Source of the DNA: an uncultured Prevotella sp.
GTDB lineage: Bacteria; Bacteroidota; Bacteroidia; Bacteroidales; Bacteroidaceae
Assembly (NCBI GenBank): GCA_900548745.1
Contig: URLQ01000099.1
Location: 1 to 10,764 of the forward strand
DNA length: 10,764 nt
Direction of reading: 5' to 3'
Below, in pieces: positions 1 to 6,091 of the stretch (position 1 is its first letter; each line of letters begins with the position of its first letter). Both the position numbers and the translations under genes were made by a program. Under the pieces are notes generated by a model. It had not been told where the DNA came from and did not search any database. It saw only the letters and a list, made by a program, of their open reading frames with translations.

Positions 1-48
1 CAGGCGGCTGTGTGGTATAAGACGAATGTTGTAGACTCTCTCTTGTGA
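1..48 (+). CDS. Possible 3' end of a plus-strand gene entering from the left
   Basis: Frame 1 is open from the first base to a TGA at 46-48 and reads QAAVWYKTNVVDSLL, which has normal protein composition. The other two plus frames stop within the same stretch. The piece is too short to assign a family. A minus-strand frame starting at ATG 70 is also open off the left edge, so the assignment is weak. If real, this gene converges with the lipoprotein gene at 273-731, and the inverted repeats between them would lie in the shared 3' region. Confidence 0.22.
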   Translation, partial: QAAVWYKTNVVDSLL

Positions 49-85
49 TTCGCTCAAAAAAAATATACATCTGTTTGAATCACAA
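43..85. repeat. 9-bp perfect inverted repeat with 25-nt loop
   Basis: TTGTGATTC at 43-51 is exactly complementary to GAATCACAA at 77-85. The loop (52-76) contains an eight-A run. The left arm overlaps the possible TGA stop at 46-48. It is the first of three successive inverted repeats in this intergenic stretch. No T-tract follows the right arm, so it is not a classical intrinsic terminator. Confidence 0.5.
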
Positions 86-89
86 CAAT

Positions 90-181
90 CGACCACATGT
101 AGGGATATGCGATTTTATAATTGTTGGCGCAATGCAATCATTGGGTAGCCGTTTCTAAATTAATATCCCTACATGTGGACG
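90..181. repeat. 16-bp perfect (18/19 extended) inverted repeat around a 54-bp core
   Basis: CCACATGTAGGGATAT at 93-108 is exactly complementary to ATATCCCTACATGTGG at 163-178. One mismatch (92/179) followed by two more pairs extends the arms to 90-108 and 163-181. The arms enclose 54 bp holding a smaller CAATG/CATTG pair (130-143). It could be a structured RNA element, a MITE-like remnant or a recombination site. No recombinase gene and no convincing TAnnTTTG promoter lie in or beside the core, so its function is unknown. Confidence 0.75.
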
Positions 182-225
182 TGTAACGTACTTTCAATAA
201 TGTCAGATGAATGAAGCCATTCTGT

Positions 226-256
226 CGTATAAGCGAATGAAATCATTTGCTATACG
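226..256. repeat. Hairpin-forming inverted repeat 3' of the NlpE-like gene
   Basis: Bases 226-240 pair with 243-256 through about 14 pairs with one bulged A (232). The G235/T248 pair is a wobble if transcribed from plus and a C/A mismatch if transcribed from minus. It begins 16 bp beyond the stop of the minus-strand lipoprotein gene, a terminator-like position, but no U-tract follows it in the minus direction. It may be a transcript 3'-end stabiliser or a weak terminator. Confidence 0.45.
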
Positions 257-272
257 AGATCCGTTTCTTTCC

Positions 273-731
273 CTATTTTTTCTTCAGCACATATAGCTTA
301 GCTGTCTCGCCTTCAGGCTCAACGCCCAATGAGTCTGTCATGACGATGCTGCTGTTGTCCTTCACCTTGTAATAAGTCTGTTCGCCGCTTGAAGGACGTA
401 CAAGCATCAGCACTTTCCCGTCGAGCACTTTGAAAACGCCGCTTGCCTCGTCATGGCCATTCTTCTTGTCTATGTAGTCCTGCTGCAGCTGATACGTGCT
501 GTCAGCCTTGATGGTAAGCACAGTCTTTATGCCTGGGCAGTCGGCAGCCGGGAGCGTACCCTCGTAAGTTCCTGAAACAGCTGCCAGATCAACATAGTTG
601 TCATCAGTAGCGTTGGTGTCTACAACACTTGTAGAATCTTTGCCCGTGGCATTTACCGTGGTCTTTTTCTCGGTGCATGAAGACAGAACGGCCAATGCGC
701 CTACTGTCAATACAATCAATTTCCTTTTCAT
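273..731 (-). CDS. NlpE-like (copper resistance NlpE N-terminal domain) lipoprotein
   Basis: This is a 152-residue lipoprotein. Residues 1-19 form a lipoprotein signal peptide with lipobox LSSC and acylated Cys19, so the mature protein should be membrane-anchored. A Ser/Thr/Asp-rich linker (about 20-50) leads into a small beta-barrel domain beginning GTYEGTLPAADCPGI (54-68). That matches the NlpE N-terminal domain signature, in which E. coli NlpE has a CxxC motif and acts as an envelope sensor for the Cpx pathway. Here the first Cys position is Ala62 and only Cys65 remains, so disulfide or metal chemistry of the CxxC type is not possible. The protein also lacks the second (OB-fold) domain of the roughly 236-residue E. 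coli protein, as is usual for Bacteroidetes homologues. It lies 65 bp downstream of the zinc-finger gene on the same strand and may share its transcript. Family assignment is good; a Cpx-like role is not implied. Confidence 0.8.
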   Translation of the reverse strand: MKRKLIVLTVGALAVLSSCTEKKTTVNATGKDSTSVVDTNATDDNYVDLAAVSGTYEGTLPAADCPGIKTVLTIKADSTYQLQQDYIDKKNGHDEASGVFKVLDGKVLMLVRPSSGEQTYYKVKDNSSIVMTDSLGVEPEGETAKLYVLKKK

Positions 732-796
732 ACTTTTCCTTTCTTTTATTATATATCTGGTTACCTATATAGCACAATATCTATACTCTTGTGTAA

Positions 797-1894
797 TTAC
801 CTCTGTCTGCCACTACCATGACAATTAAAACATTTCCCACTTCCATTACAATTCGGACATGTATCATTGTGTGCGCTGTAGTTGTTAAACTTATAACCTT
901 TGCCTTTGCAACTGCTACAACATCCATTTCCTCCGCAGTATTTGCAGACGATGGAACCGCCTGATGAATGGTTATAGGAACCGCCAGTAGTAGACCCACC
1001 ACTTGAATATCCTGTTCCTCCTCCGTTCAAAAGCCTGTCGTTGTCATTTCTGATGGATTCGTAATTATTCTTGGAGCATGCTTTGTATCTGTTGTTGTTT
1101 TCGTCTACCAATACAGAGAAATCTTTGCTGACCCAAAATGGATGTTCCTTTGTCCTTAAAGGGTATGGATAACCTGCAGTGAAATCAGTATACGTGTAAA
1201 GCCAAACGAAACAGAACCAGCCGTCGTTGTATCCTTTGTATTGGATTTTCCATGCACCGCCAGGTGTACATATAAGCCAACTGTTGGATGCACATCCGTT
1301 TCTAATCTGCAGGTGCCTACCAAGAAAATACCAATCGCCCGAATTCGGAAGTTGGATGTTGTCGGAATTATTGGCCCCTTTGTTAATCTCCTTATTATAT
1401 GTGCCGGTTGGTTGATATTCGATTTCAGAATTAAGTTCAAAGTCTATATATGAAGGTTCTGTAAGGAATTTCTTTCTGTTTTGGTCATAGAATCTTATGT
1501 TACAGTAGTAAGTGTGCGTTCCCTTTTTGGGGTGAATCTCCATATAGGGTATGAATAGCTGATAGTCTGTATATTTGGTTTCCGCATAAGGTGCCCATAT
1601 AGTTTTGCTTGTCGCTACATAACCGCCCGTATCACAGTATTTACCATTCGTGTCACGCATGCATGTGCCTTTAGGTGATTCAATGAAAGAGGTCACCTGT
1701 ACAGGTTCTCCTTTTATTCCATTTACAGTAAAATCGATATGTATGATAATACCCAATTCCCCGTCTTTTTCTTCATCCATGGAAATCCAGGCTTCTGTCA
1801 TGTTAATATAACGTGCTGTTGCATTGTTGCTGAAAAGCAATAATGCGAAAAGTACAGTGACCAGCCGATAAATATTTATTTGTCTTATTCTCAT
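797..1894 (-). CDS. Exported protein with C-terminal DnaJ-type CxxCxGxG zinc-finger motifs
   Basis: This 365-residue protein starts with a signal peptide (hydrophobic about 11-22, likely cleavage after ATA near residue 27). Residues 28-290 form a domain I do not recognise, rich in Tyr and Trp, with beta-like segments. A glycine/serine-rich linker (about 292-313) precedes a cysteine-rich tail with four CxxCxGxG motifs: C317-C320, C326-C329, C346-C349 and C355-C358. This is the zinc-binding repeat of the DnaJ cysteine-rich domain, but there is no J domain (no HPD motif) and the spacing is more compact. In DnaJ the four motifs bind two zinc ions and contact unfolded protein; a chaperone or redox role outside the cytoplasm is speculation. 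The NlpE-like gene follows 65 bp downstream. Repeat element A, with a promoter-like end facing this gene, lies about 85 bp upstream of the start codon. Confidence 0.8.
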   Translation of the reverse strand: MRIRQINIYRLVTVLFALLLFSNNATARYINMTEAWISMDEEKDGELGIIIHIDFTVNGIKGEPVQVTSFIESPKGTCMRDTNGKYCDTGGYVATSKTIWAPYAETKYTDYQLFIPYMEIHPKKGTHTYYCNIRFYDQNRKKFLTEPSYIDFELNSEIEYQPTGTYNKEINKGANNSDNIQLPNSGDWYFLGRHLQIRNGCASNSWLICTPGGAWKIQYKGYNDGWFCFVWLYTYTDFTAGYPYPLRTKEHPFWVSKDFSVLVDENNNRYKACSKNNYESIRNDNDRLLNGGGTGYSSGGSTTGGSYNHSSGGSIVCKYCGGNGCCSSCKGKGYKFNNYSAHNDTCPNCNGSGKCFNCHGSGRQR

Positions 1895-2265
1895 TTTGAT
1901 GTGTTTAAATATAAAACCATTACAAAAATATAAATAATATGGATATTGACAAAGTGATACTTAAAAAAAATATACTTTTGCATAAGATAAGCTGCACCTC
2001 AACATAATATCCAAGCAAGCTTGATATTCTGCGTTCGGTTTGCATTATCTTTGTGGTATAATAAACAACTCTACATCTTCATCCCTACCGCAACTACGGG
2101 TTGTGATTTGCTCATAATAAAGAGGTGTGACAACATTAAAAAGTATTTTATTCCTTTCCGATATGTTAGAAAGAAGACTGTTAAAAGATTATTAAGCGTA
2201 ATGTTTTGGTTTGCTTGATTGTTGATAAGATACTACGATGTGTTTGGATGGCGGATGGACATAGG
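1895..2265. other. 371-bp gene-free region between the zinc-finger gene and the TIGR02757 gene
   Basis: The left part (1895-1979) is AT-rich leader for the minus-strand zinc-finger gene. Element A occupies about 1980-2053. The right part (2054-2265) lies 3' of the greA/TIGR02757 pair and has no clear gene or intrinsic terminator. A 65-codon plus-strand frame here (2021-2218) starts inside the repeat and has no recognisable family or typical composition, so I do not call it. A small RNA driven by the plus-facing TATCTTTG of element A is possible but unsupported. Confidence 0.6.
1980..2053. repeat. Dispersed intergenic repeat, element A, with outward-facing -7-like ends
   Basis: The element has a left module (1981-2004) and a right module (2034-2051). 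Reverse-complemented, these match element B at 8469-8492 (23/24 identical) and 8399-8416 (17/18 identical). The middle (2005-2033, 29 bp) is unlike B's middle and has its own hairpin: AATATC+AAG at 2006-2015 against CTTGATATT at 2020-2028. Both ends carry promoter-like sequence: TATCTTTG at 2046-2053 reading plus, and TATCTTAT (complement of 1982-1989) reading minus towards the zinc-finger gene. The plus box perfectly fits the Bacteroidetes -7 consensus TAnnTTTG; its best upstream TTG is about 22 bp away. Similar intergenic repeats are familiar in Bacteroides/Prevotella genomes, as far as I recall. Confidence 0.7.
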
Positions 2266-3006
2266 TTATTCATTGTCCACCCCCAGTCCGAACAAGGCGA
2301 AGTCGCCCTTAAGAGGGTCGTCGGGGAATATCTTGAGCATGGTGTCGGTAAGCCGGCGGGCGGTGGACATTGATGCCGTGCGGCTCTGCAGCAGATTCAT
2401 GCGCTGTGCCTCCTGCACCACGTGGGTGTCGAGCGGCATGATAAGAGTGCGGCGGTCTATGATGTCAGCCCACAGACCGAGGTCTACGGGCGAGCCGCTG
2501 CGCACCATCCATCGCAGGAACATGCACACGCGCTTGCAGGCCGATGTTGTGTTCTTGGGGATTATCTTGTCTGCGCCATGTCGGGAGAAGAAGCGGCAGA
2601 GGGCTTCAATGGCTTCTATGCCGGTTGTTGCGTTTCGGCGTATGTATTCTTTCATGCTGCCGTATTCGTGGAGCATGGTCTGGTATGCCGTGAGCAACTG
2701 GTGCATGTCGTGACAGGTGTACAGACGATAGTAGCATCCGGTGGAGTCGGGGATGCTGCTTTCCCATTCCCCAGAGCGCACCCACTGGTCTATGTTGCCT
2801 TGGGCTGCATCGAGGATATACTGAATCTTGGGGAAGAACTGCTTTCTTGCCCCATAGCTCAGACAGGAAGCTATGAAAGCCATAGCCTCCTGGTTCTCTG
2901 CACCCTCTACCTCGTGCATGAACGAGCTTGGGTCTGCGGGCAGGAAGTCTGCCGTTTCGTATTTCTCTGCAAGGGCAATGATGTGCTGCTTTAGTTCTGT
3001 TTCCAT
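2266..3006 (-). CDS. TIGR02757 / DUF2400 family protein
   Basis: This is a 246-residue cytoplasmic protein with no signal peptide or membrane segment. Family-typical motifs are visible in order: an N-terminal DPSSFMH segment near residue 25; a helical region with SYGARKQFFPKI; FLRWMVR at 163-169; VDLGLW at 174-179; MPLDTHV at 190-196; and a C-terminal DDP-x-KGDFALFGLGV at 229-243. The PLDTHV pattern and helical layout recall the helix-hairpin-helix DNA-glycosylase fold (HhH-GPD), to which this family is thought to be related, but no enzymatic activity is established and I see no glycosylase catalytic Lys motif. Length is typical. It begins 10 bp after the greA stop on the same strand, so it is almost certainly co-transcribed from the greA promoter. 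Family call is firm; function is unknown. Confidence 0.9.
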   Translation of the reverse strand: METELKQHIIALAEKYETADFLPADPSSFMHEVEGAENQEAMAFIASCLSYGARKQFFPKIQYILDAAQGNIDQWVRSGEWESSIPDSTGCYYRLYTCHDMHQLLTAYQTMLHEYGSMKEYIRRNATTGIEAIEALCRFFSRHGADKIIPKNTTSACKRVCMFLRWMVRSGSPVDLGLWADIIDRRTLIMPLDTHVVQEAQRMNLLQSRTASMSTARRLTDTMLKIFPDDPLKGDFALFGLGVDNE

Positions 3007-3016
3007 AGCGTGGGTT

Positions 3017-3481
3017 TTACAGGGAGACGCTCTCTATTCTCAGTCTTATTCTGCCTGCCGGCACTTTCACGTCTACTTCGTCGCCTGCTTTCTTTCCGAG
3101 CAGCGCTTCTGCGATAGGCGACTTGATGGAAATCTTGCCTTCCTTCAGATTGGCCTCGTGTGGGCTTACGATGGTGTAGTCCATGCTCTTGCCTGCGGCT
3201 ATGTTTGTTATCCTGACCTTGCTGAGCAGTCCTACGCTGTCGCTTTTGAGCCGCGACTTGTCTATGACCCTTGCGTTCTCCAGTATCTTCTGCAGGAAGC
3301 GTGCTCTGCCCATGAGTCGTCCTTGCTCACGCTTTGCTGCGTGATACTCGAAGTTCTCGCTCAGGTCTCCCTTGTCGCGTGCTTCTGAGATGGCATCCTT
3401 TACCTGTGGAAGCTCTACGGTTTCCAGGTGGTGTAGTTCTTCGGCAATCTTGTCGAAGCCCTCTTGTGACATATATTCCAT
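3017..3481 (-). CDS. greA: Transcription elongation factor GreA
   Basis: GreA enters the secondary channel of stalled, backtracked RNA polymerase and stimulates transcript cleavage. The chosen start gives 154 residues beginning MEYMSQEGFDKIAEEL, typical of Bacteroidetes GreA. An in-frame ATG 15 codons upstream (3526) is rejected because it adds an unconserved tail and would put the start inside the -7 promoter element at 3524-3531. Residues 1-75 form the antiparallel coiled-coil, with the acidic tip GDLSEN (38-43); Asp39 and Glu42 correspond to the catalytic Mg-coordinating acids D41/E44 of E. coli. The C-terminal FKBP-like domain includes ISIKSPIAEALLGKKAGDEV and ends in VPAGRIRLRIESVSL. The TIGR02757 gene follows after 10 bp as a likely two-gene operon. 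Length and motifs are complete. Confidence 0.97.
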   Translation of the reverse strand: MEYMSQEGFDKIAEELHHLETVELPQVKDAISEARDKGDLSENFEYHAAKREQGRLMGRARFLQKILENARVIDKSRLKSDSVGLLSKVRITNIAAGKSMDYTIVSPHEANLKEGKISIKSPIAEALLGKKAGDEVDVKVPAGRIRLRIESVSL

Positions 3482-3523
3482 AATGTTTTTTTGTTGAGTT
3501 TCCTTATATTTAAAACAGGAGTG

Positions 3524-3555
3524 CAAAGTTAAGGAAAGTTTTCTGCATCCGCAAA
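3524..3555 (-). promoter_or_regulatory. Bacteroidetes-type promoter for greA
   Basis: On the minus strand TAACTTTG (complement of 3524-3531) fits the -7 consensus TAnnTTTG exactly. TTTG (complement of 3552-3555) sits 20 bp upstream as the -33 element. Transcription would start near 3517, giving a leader of about 35 nt before the ATG at 3481. This is a consensus match only. Confidence 0.75.
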
Positions 3556-3623
3556 AATAGATTGCCGATATTACCTGAAAGTTAGTATTTTATATATGAA
3601 AAGTAAAAAAATGTAGCCATACT

Positions 3624-3655
3624 GTTGGATTGTTATGAAATAAGTTGTATTTTTG
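3624..3655 (+). promoter_or_regulatory. Promoter for the small C-terminal-domain-like secreted protein
   Basis: TATTTTTG at 3648-3655 matches TAnnTTTG, and a TTG at 3625-3627 lies about 20 bp upstream. The -7 box is immediately followed by CAAAAGTA, whose complement TACTTTTG is a second TAnnTTTG match on the minus strand (3656-3663), so two -7 boxes stand back to back. The minus box lacks a -33 partner at 19-20 bp. The plus transcript leader (about 45 nt) contains a 6-bp hairpin, ATATCC/GGATAT, at 3673-3689, 16 nt before the ATG. Confidence 0.65.
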
Positions 3656-3705
3656 CAAAAGTATATCATGTAATATCCTATGAGGATATATAAAACTGTA
3701 CGATT

Positions 3706-4035
3706 ATGAAGAAGATTTATTATATCATATTGGCATTAGGATTGATGGGCGCACCTGTTGTAGCCCATGCCGTGCCAGCCGTTGAGATAATAGAGAACGA
3801 CTATGACGGCCAGAAGGGCGGCATCTCATTGAGGGTGACGACCGAAGGCAACGGGCAGGCTCGTCTTCGTGTTACCAACGCTACTAACCAGACGATTCTT
3901 ATCTACGACATCTCTGGCGCACCGATAAAGAAGATAAAGGTTGACGGTCCAGACAAAATTTATGAGCTTAGTCTGCGCAAGGGTTGCTACATCGTTAAGG
4001 TGGGCAATGTAGTGAGAAAGGTGTCTGTGAGTTAA
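3706..4035 (+). CDS. Small secreted protein consisting mainly of a T9SS-like C-terminal sorting domain
   Basis: This 109-residue protein has a clear signal peptide (1-22, cleavage after AHA) and a short acidic/Gly spacer (23-50). Its C-terminal beta-rich module (about 52-109) reads like a type A T9SS C-terminal domain: an ILIYDISGAPIKKIKV strand pair, then YELSLRKGCYIVKVG and a terminal VVRKVSV. In T9SS-bearing Bacteroidetes this domain normally follows a large passenger and directs export and surface attachment; here almost no passenger remains. It has its own promoter (3624-3655) and terminator (4109-4143), so it looks like an independent gene and not a broken 3' end. It could be a genuine small secreted protein of the 'DUF3244-like' or PorSS-tail type common in Prevotella, or a decayed remnant. 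The domain pattern is clear; the role is unknown. Confidence 0.8.
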   Translation: MKKIYYIILALGLMGAPVVAHAVPAVEIIENDYDGQKGGISLRVTTEGNGQARLRVTNATNQTILIYDISGAPIKKIKVDGPDKIYELSLRKGCYIVKVGNVVRKVSVS

Positions 4036-4108
4036 AGGAAGGGAATGACAAATGGCAAAATGGCAGGCTGTGAAGCCTTTCGGTTTTTCATGATTTTATA
4101 TATGAAAT

Positions 4109-4143
4109 AAAAAAACGGCTATGCTTCTGCATGCCGTTTTTTT
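4109..4143. terminator. Strong bidirectional intrinsic terminator between convergent genes
   Basis: AAAAAAACGGC (4109-4119) pairs with GCCGTTTTTTT (4133-4143). The stem continues as ATGC/GCAT (4121-4124, 4129-4132) after one bulged T (4120), closing on a TTCT loop. There are about 15 pairs with an A-run on one side and a T-run on the other, so it works in both directions. It serves the plus-strand gene ending at 4035 and the minus-strand GHL10 gene ending at 4251. Confidence 0.9.
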
Positions 4144-4148
4144 ATGCC

Positions 4149-4170
4149 TGTCTTTAGCTTGTCTTTAGCT
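4149..4170. repeat. Two tandem 11-bp units in the 3' region of the GHL10 gene
   Basis: TGTCTTTAGCT occurs twice in direct tandem (4149-4159, 4160-4170). It is followed by related CTTTGCC and CTTTGGC motifs up to about 4235. The tract separates the terminator from the GHL10 stop codon. It may be simple replication-slippage sequence. Confidence 0.6.
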
Positions 4171-4250
4171 TTGCCTTTATCAGAAGTGTATACGTTTCCG
4201 CTATTTTTATCTTTGGCTTTATTGGATGCTTTGGCTTAGGCTCGTCCGTA

Positions 4251-5960
4251 TTATCTCCTTTTTATGAATACCCATCCCAGACGGTGGCATTTCCCTTTCT
4301 TTGAGAGTGAGCGGATGATATACATGCCGTCGGGTATGTTCTTTATGTTCAATACTTTTGCGTATCTTCTTGAAGCTACGGTGCAGCCTGTGCTGCTCTC
4401 AAACAGTATGTATTCCACATCGAGGGTTGATGGCATGGATGGCAGAGTTATGGTGTTGCCGCTGTTGCGTATGAGACCATGTCTTGCGACGGCTGCTGTG
4501 TTGTCTTCTCCGTCACCGCTGTCGCTTTGCAGAGGGCGGCTTTCCTTGCCGTAGCGGTCTATTGCGGTTATGGCAAAGTGTTTTGTCAGGGGAGAGAGCG
4601 GCACGTTGATGCTTCTCTTGTCGGTTCTTGCTGCAATGATGTTTCTCGGGTCGCTGATGTCTACGGGTGCCGTGTTGCTGGCATACACGTTGTAGTATAC
4701 GTCTGTTGAGGCTTGGTGACGTGTTGTTTTGTCCTGTGTGCTGTTGTCCCACGACAGCGTTGCGGCGTTGTTGTCTCTCTGTATCGAAAGGTTTGTCGGC
4801 ATTGCAGGTGCCTCGTGCGCATACCATGTCATCTCCGGCACGAGGGCAGGGTAGAGGTTCTGTTCGTTTGCTGTGAAGTCATACAGTCCCTTGATGTTGT
4901 CCATGAGGAATTTGTTGCGGAACATAGCCGTTCCTATGCCCATCTGTCGGCATACGCTCATCTCGCGCTGTATCTCCTCGAATTTCCAGTTAGCCTCCTT
5001 TGGCGAAAGGAAATATATTCCCAGTCCTGCGCTGACGGTCTTTCCGTGGCTGCGTTCCTTCCAGTCTGCTGCAAAGGGGAAGAAGTTGTCGCCCTTGAAA
5101 TACATCATCGGGTATATCTGGTCCATCCATCCTTCCCTCATCCATCTTTCAACGTCCTGGCATCCTTTCTCCTCGGCGTTCCATCCACGGCTCCAGTAGC
5201 GGTTCAGGTCGTTGCGCTTGCCTATGGGCGAGCAGCTCATCTTCACCCACGGCTTCTCCGCCTTCACGGCATCGTGCACGGCCTTCACAATGCTGGATAT
5301 GTTCTGCCGTGCCTGTGTCCTGGATATGCTGAGCTTCATCGTTTCGGGATAGCGTATGTAGTCGAGGTGTATACCGTCGATGTCGTAGTTGTGTGTTATC
5401 TCCCGGCAGATGTTTGCGATATAGTCGGCAGTGGCTTTCTTCTCTGGTCTCATGAACATCTCGTCGCCAATCTTCATTAGTAGTTCCGGATGGCGTCGTT
5501 TCAGGTTCTTAGGTCCTGTGCCGTTGGGTCTTCCTACGGGCACGCTCACGACCCATGCGTGGCATTCCATCCCTCTCTTGTGACATTCCTCGATGGCGAA
5601 CTGCAGAGGGTCGTATCCAGGCGAAGAGCCCGGTTTGCCCGATACGCATCCGTCCCACGGCTCATACTGCGATGGGTATATCACCGTTCCGCGTATGCGT
5701 GTCTGCAGCAGCACGGTGTTCATGTTGGCCTTCTGCAGCTGGTCGAGCAGGGTGCACAGTTCCTGTTTCTGTTTCTCTATTGTTCGTGGTGTGTGTGCAT
5801 AGGTCTTCGGCCAGTCCAGTCCGCCTATTGTGGTCAGCCATACAGCCCTTACTTCGCGCTTCGGTGGTATATGGCTGTAGCTGTCTTTATGGAAGACCTG
5901 TGCCGTTGTTGCAATGGTGTTAAGGCATAATATTGAAAGTAGTAAATATATAAATTTCAT
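4251..5960 (-). CDS. GHL10 / DUF187 glycoside-hydrolase-like secreted protein
   Basis: This 569-residue protein has a signal peptide (1-20, before Gln21). Residues about 35-345 form the GHL10 (DUF187, PF02638) TIM-barrel domain. It starts with the family hallmark REVRAVWLTT (35-44), then NMNTVLLQTRIRG (79-91) and YPSQYEPW (95-102), and DGIHLDYIRYP at 195-205, where Asp195 and Asp200 are the expected active-site acids; WMDQIYPMMYFK follows. A fibronectin-III-like region (about 375-465) follows, then a C-terminal segment ending NIPDGMYIIRSLSKKG that resembles a T9SS-type C-terminal domain. Family members include cell-wall hydrolases such as E. coli DigH, which cleaves denuded peptidoglycan strands; the substrate here is not shown. 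It diverges from trmO, with its own promoter at 6003-6034, and ends at the bidirectional terminator. Length is typical for Bacteroidetes members. Confidence 0.9.
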   Translation of the reverse strand: MKFIYLLLSILCLNTIATTAQVFHKDSYSHIPPKREVRAVWLTTIGGLDWPKTYAHTPRTIEKQKQELCTLLDQLQKANMNTVLLQTRIRGTVIYPSQYEPWDGCVSGKPGSSPGYDPLQFAIEECHKRGMECHAWVVSVPVGRPNGTGPKNLKRRHPELLMKIGDEMFMRPEKKATADYIANICREITHNYDIDGIHLDYIRYPETMKLSISRTQARQNISSIVKAVHDAVKAEKPWVKMSCSPIGKRNDLNRYWSRGWNAEEKGCQDVERWMREGWMDQIYPMMYFKGDNFFPFAADWKERSHGKTVSAGLGIYFLSPKEANWKFEEIQREMSVCRQMGIGTAMFRNKFLMDNIKGLYDFTANEQNLYPALVPEMTWYAHEAPAMPTNLSIQRDNNAATLSWDNSTQDKTTRHQASTDVYYNVYASNTAPVDISDPRNIIAARTDKRSINVPLSPLTKHFAITAIDRYGKESRPLQSDSGDGEDNTAAVARHGLIRNSGNTITLPSMPSTLDVEYILFESSTGCTVASRRYAKVLNIKNIPDGMYIIRSLSKKGKCHRLGWVFIKRR

Positions 5961-6002
5961 TTTGATGTATTATGTGTAGAGATTGACGTTTAAAAAACGT
6001 GG

Positions 6003-6034
6003 CGAAGTTACGAAGTATTTTCATAATGTGCAAG
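6003..6034 (-). promoter_or_regulatory. Promoter for the GHL10 gene
   Basis: On the minus strand TAACTTCG (complement of 6003-6010) differs at one position from TAnnTTTG. TTG (complement of 6031-6033) lies 20 bp upstream as the -33 element. The start site would be near 5996, giving a leader of about 36 nt. It is adjacent to, and diverges from, the trmO promoter. Confidence 0.6.
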
Positions 6035-6059
6035 ATTTATCTTTTTTTGCTTTGAAAAA

Positions 6060-6091
6060 CTTGCGTTATAATGTATAAATGTTTATTTTTG
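6060..6091 (+). promoter_or_regulatory. Promoter for trmO
   Basis: TATTTTTG at 6084-6091 fits TAnnTTTG, and CTTG at 6060-6063 sits 20 bp upstream as the -33 element. The predicted start near 6097 leaves an unusually long leader of about 120 nt before the trmO ATG at 6218. An in-frame TAA at 6200-6202 excludes a coding extension upstream of it. Confidence 0.65.

Noticed and set aside
90..181. Calling this an invertible promoter
   Set aside because: The core is short, contains no good TAnnTTTG promoter, and no site-specific recombinase gene is in the window.
2021..2218. 65-codon plus-strand ORF in the intergenic region
   Set aside because: It begins inside repeat element A, has an AT-rich composition with no recognisable motif, and overlaps no conserved feature.
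2422..2994. 190-codon plus-strand ORF
   Set aside because: It lies antisense to the clear TIGR02757 gene and has no family features.
3482..3526. N-terminal extension of GreA from the upstream ATG at 3526
   Set aside because: The extra 15 residues are not GreA-like and the start would fall inside the -7 promoter element.
4065..4078. AGGCT/AGCCT hairpin after the small secreted gene
   Set aside because: There are only five pairs, followed by a broken T-run; the terminator at 4109-4143 explains termination much better.
4713..5480. 255-codon plus-strand ORF
   Set aside because: It is fully antisense to the GHL10 gene, whose family motifs are unambiguous, and its translation is Val/Leu/Cys-rich shadow sequence.
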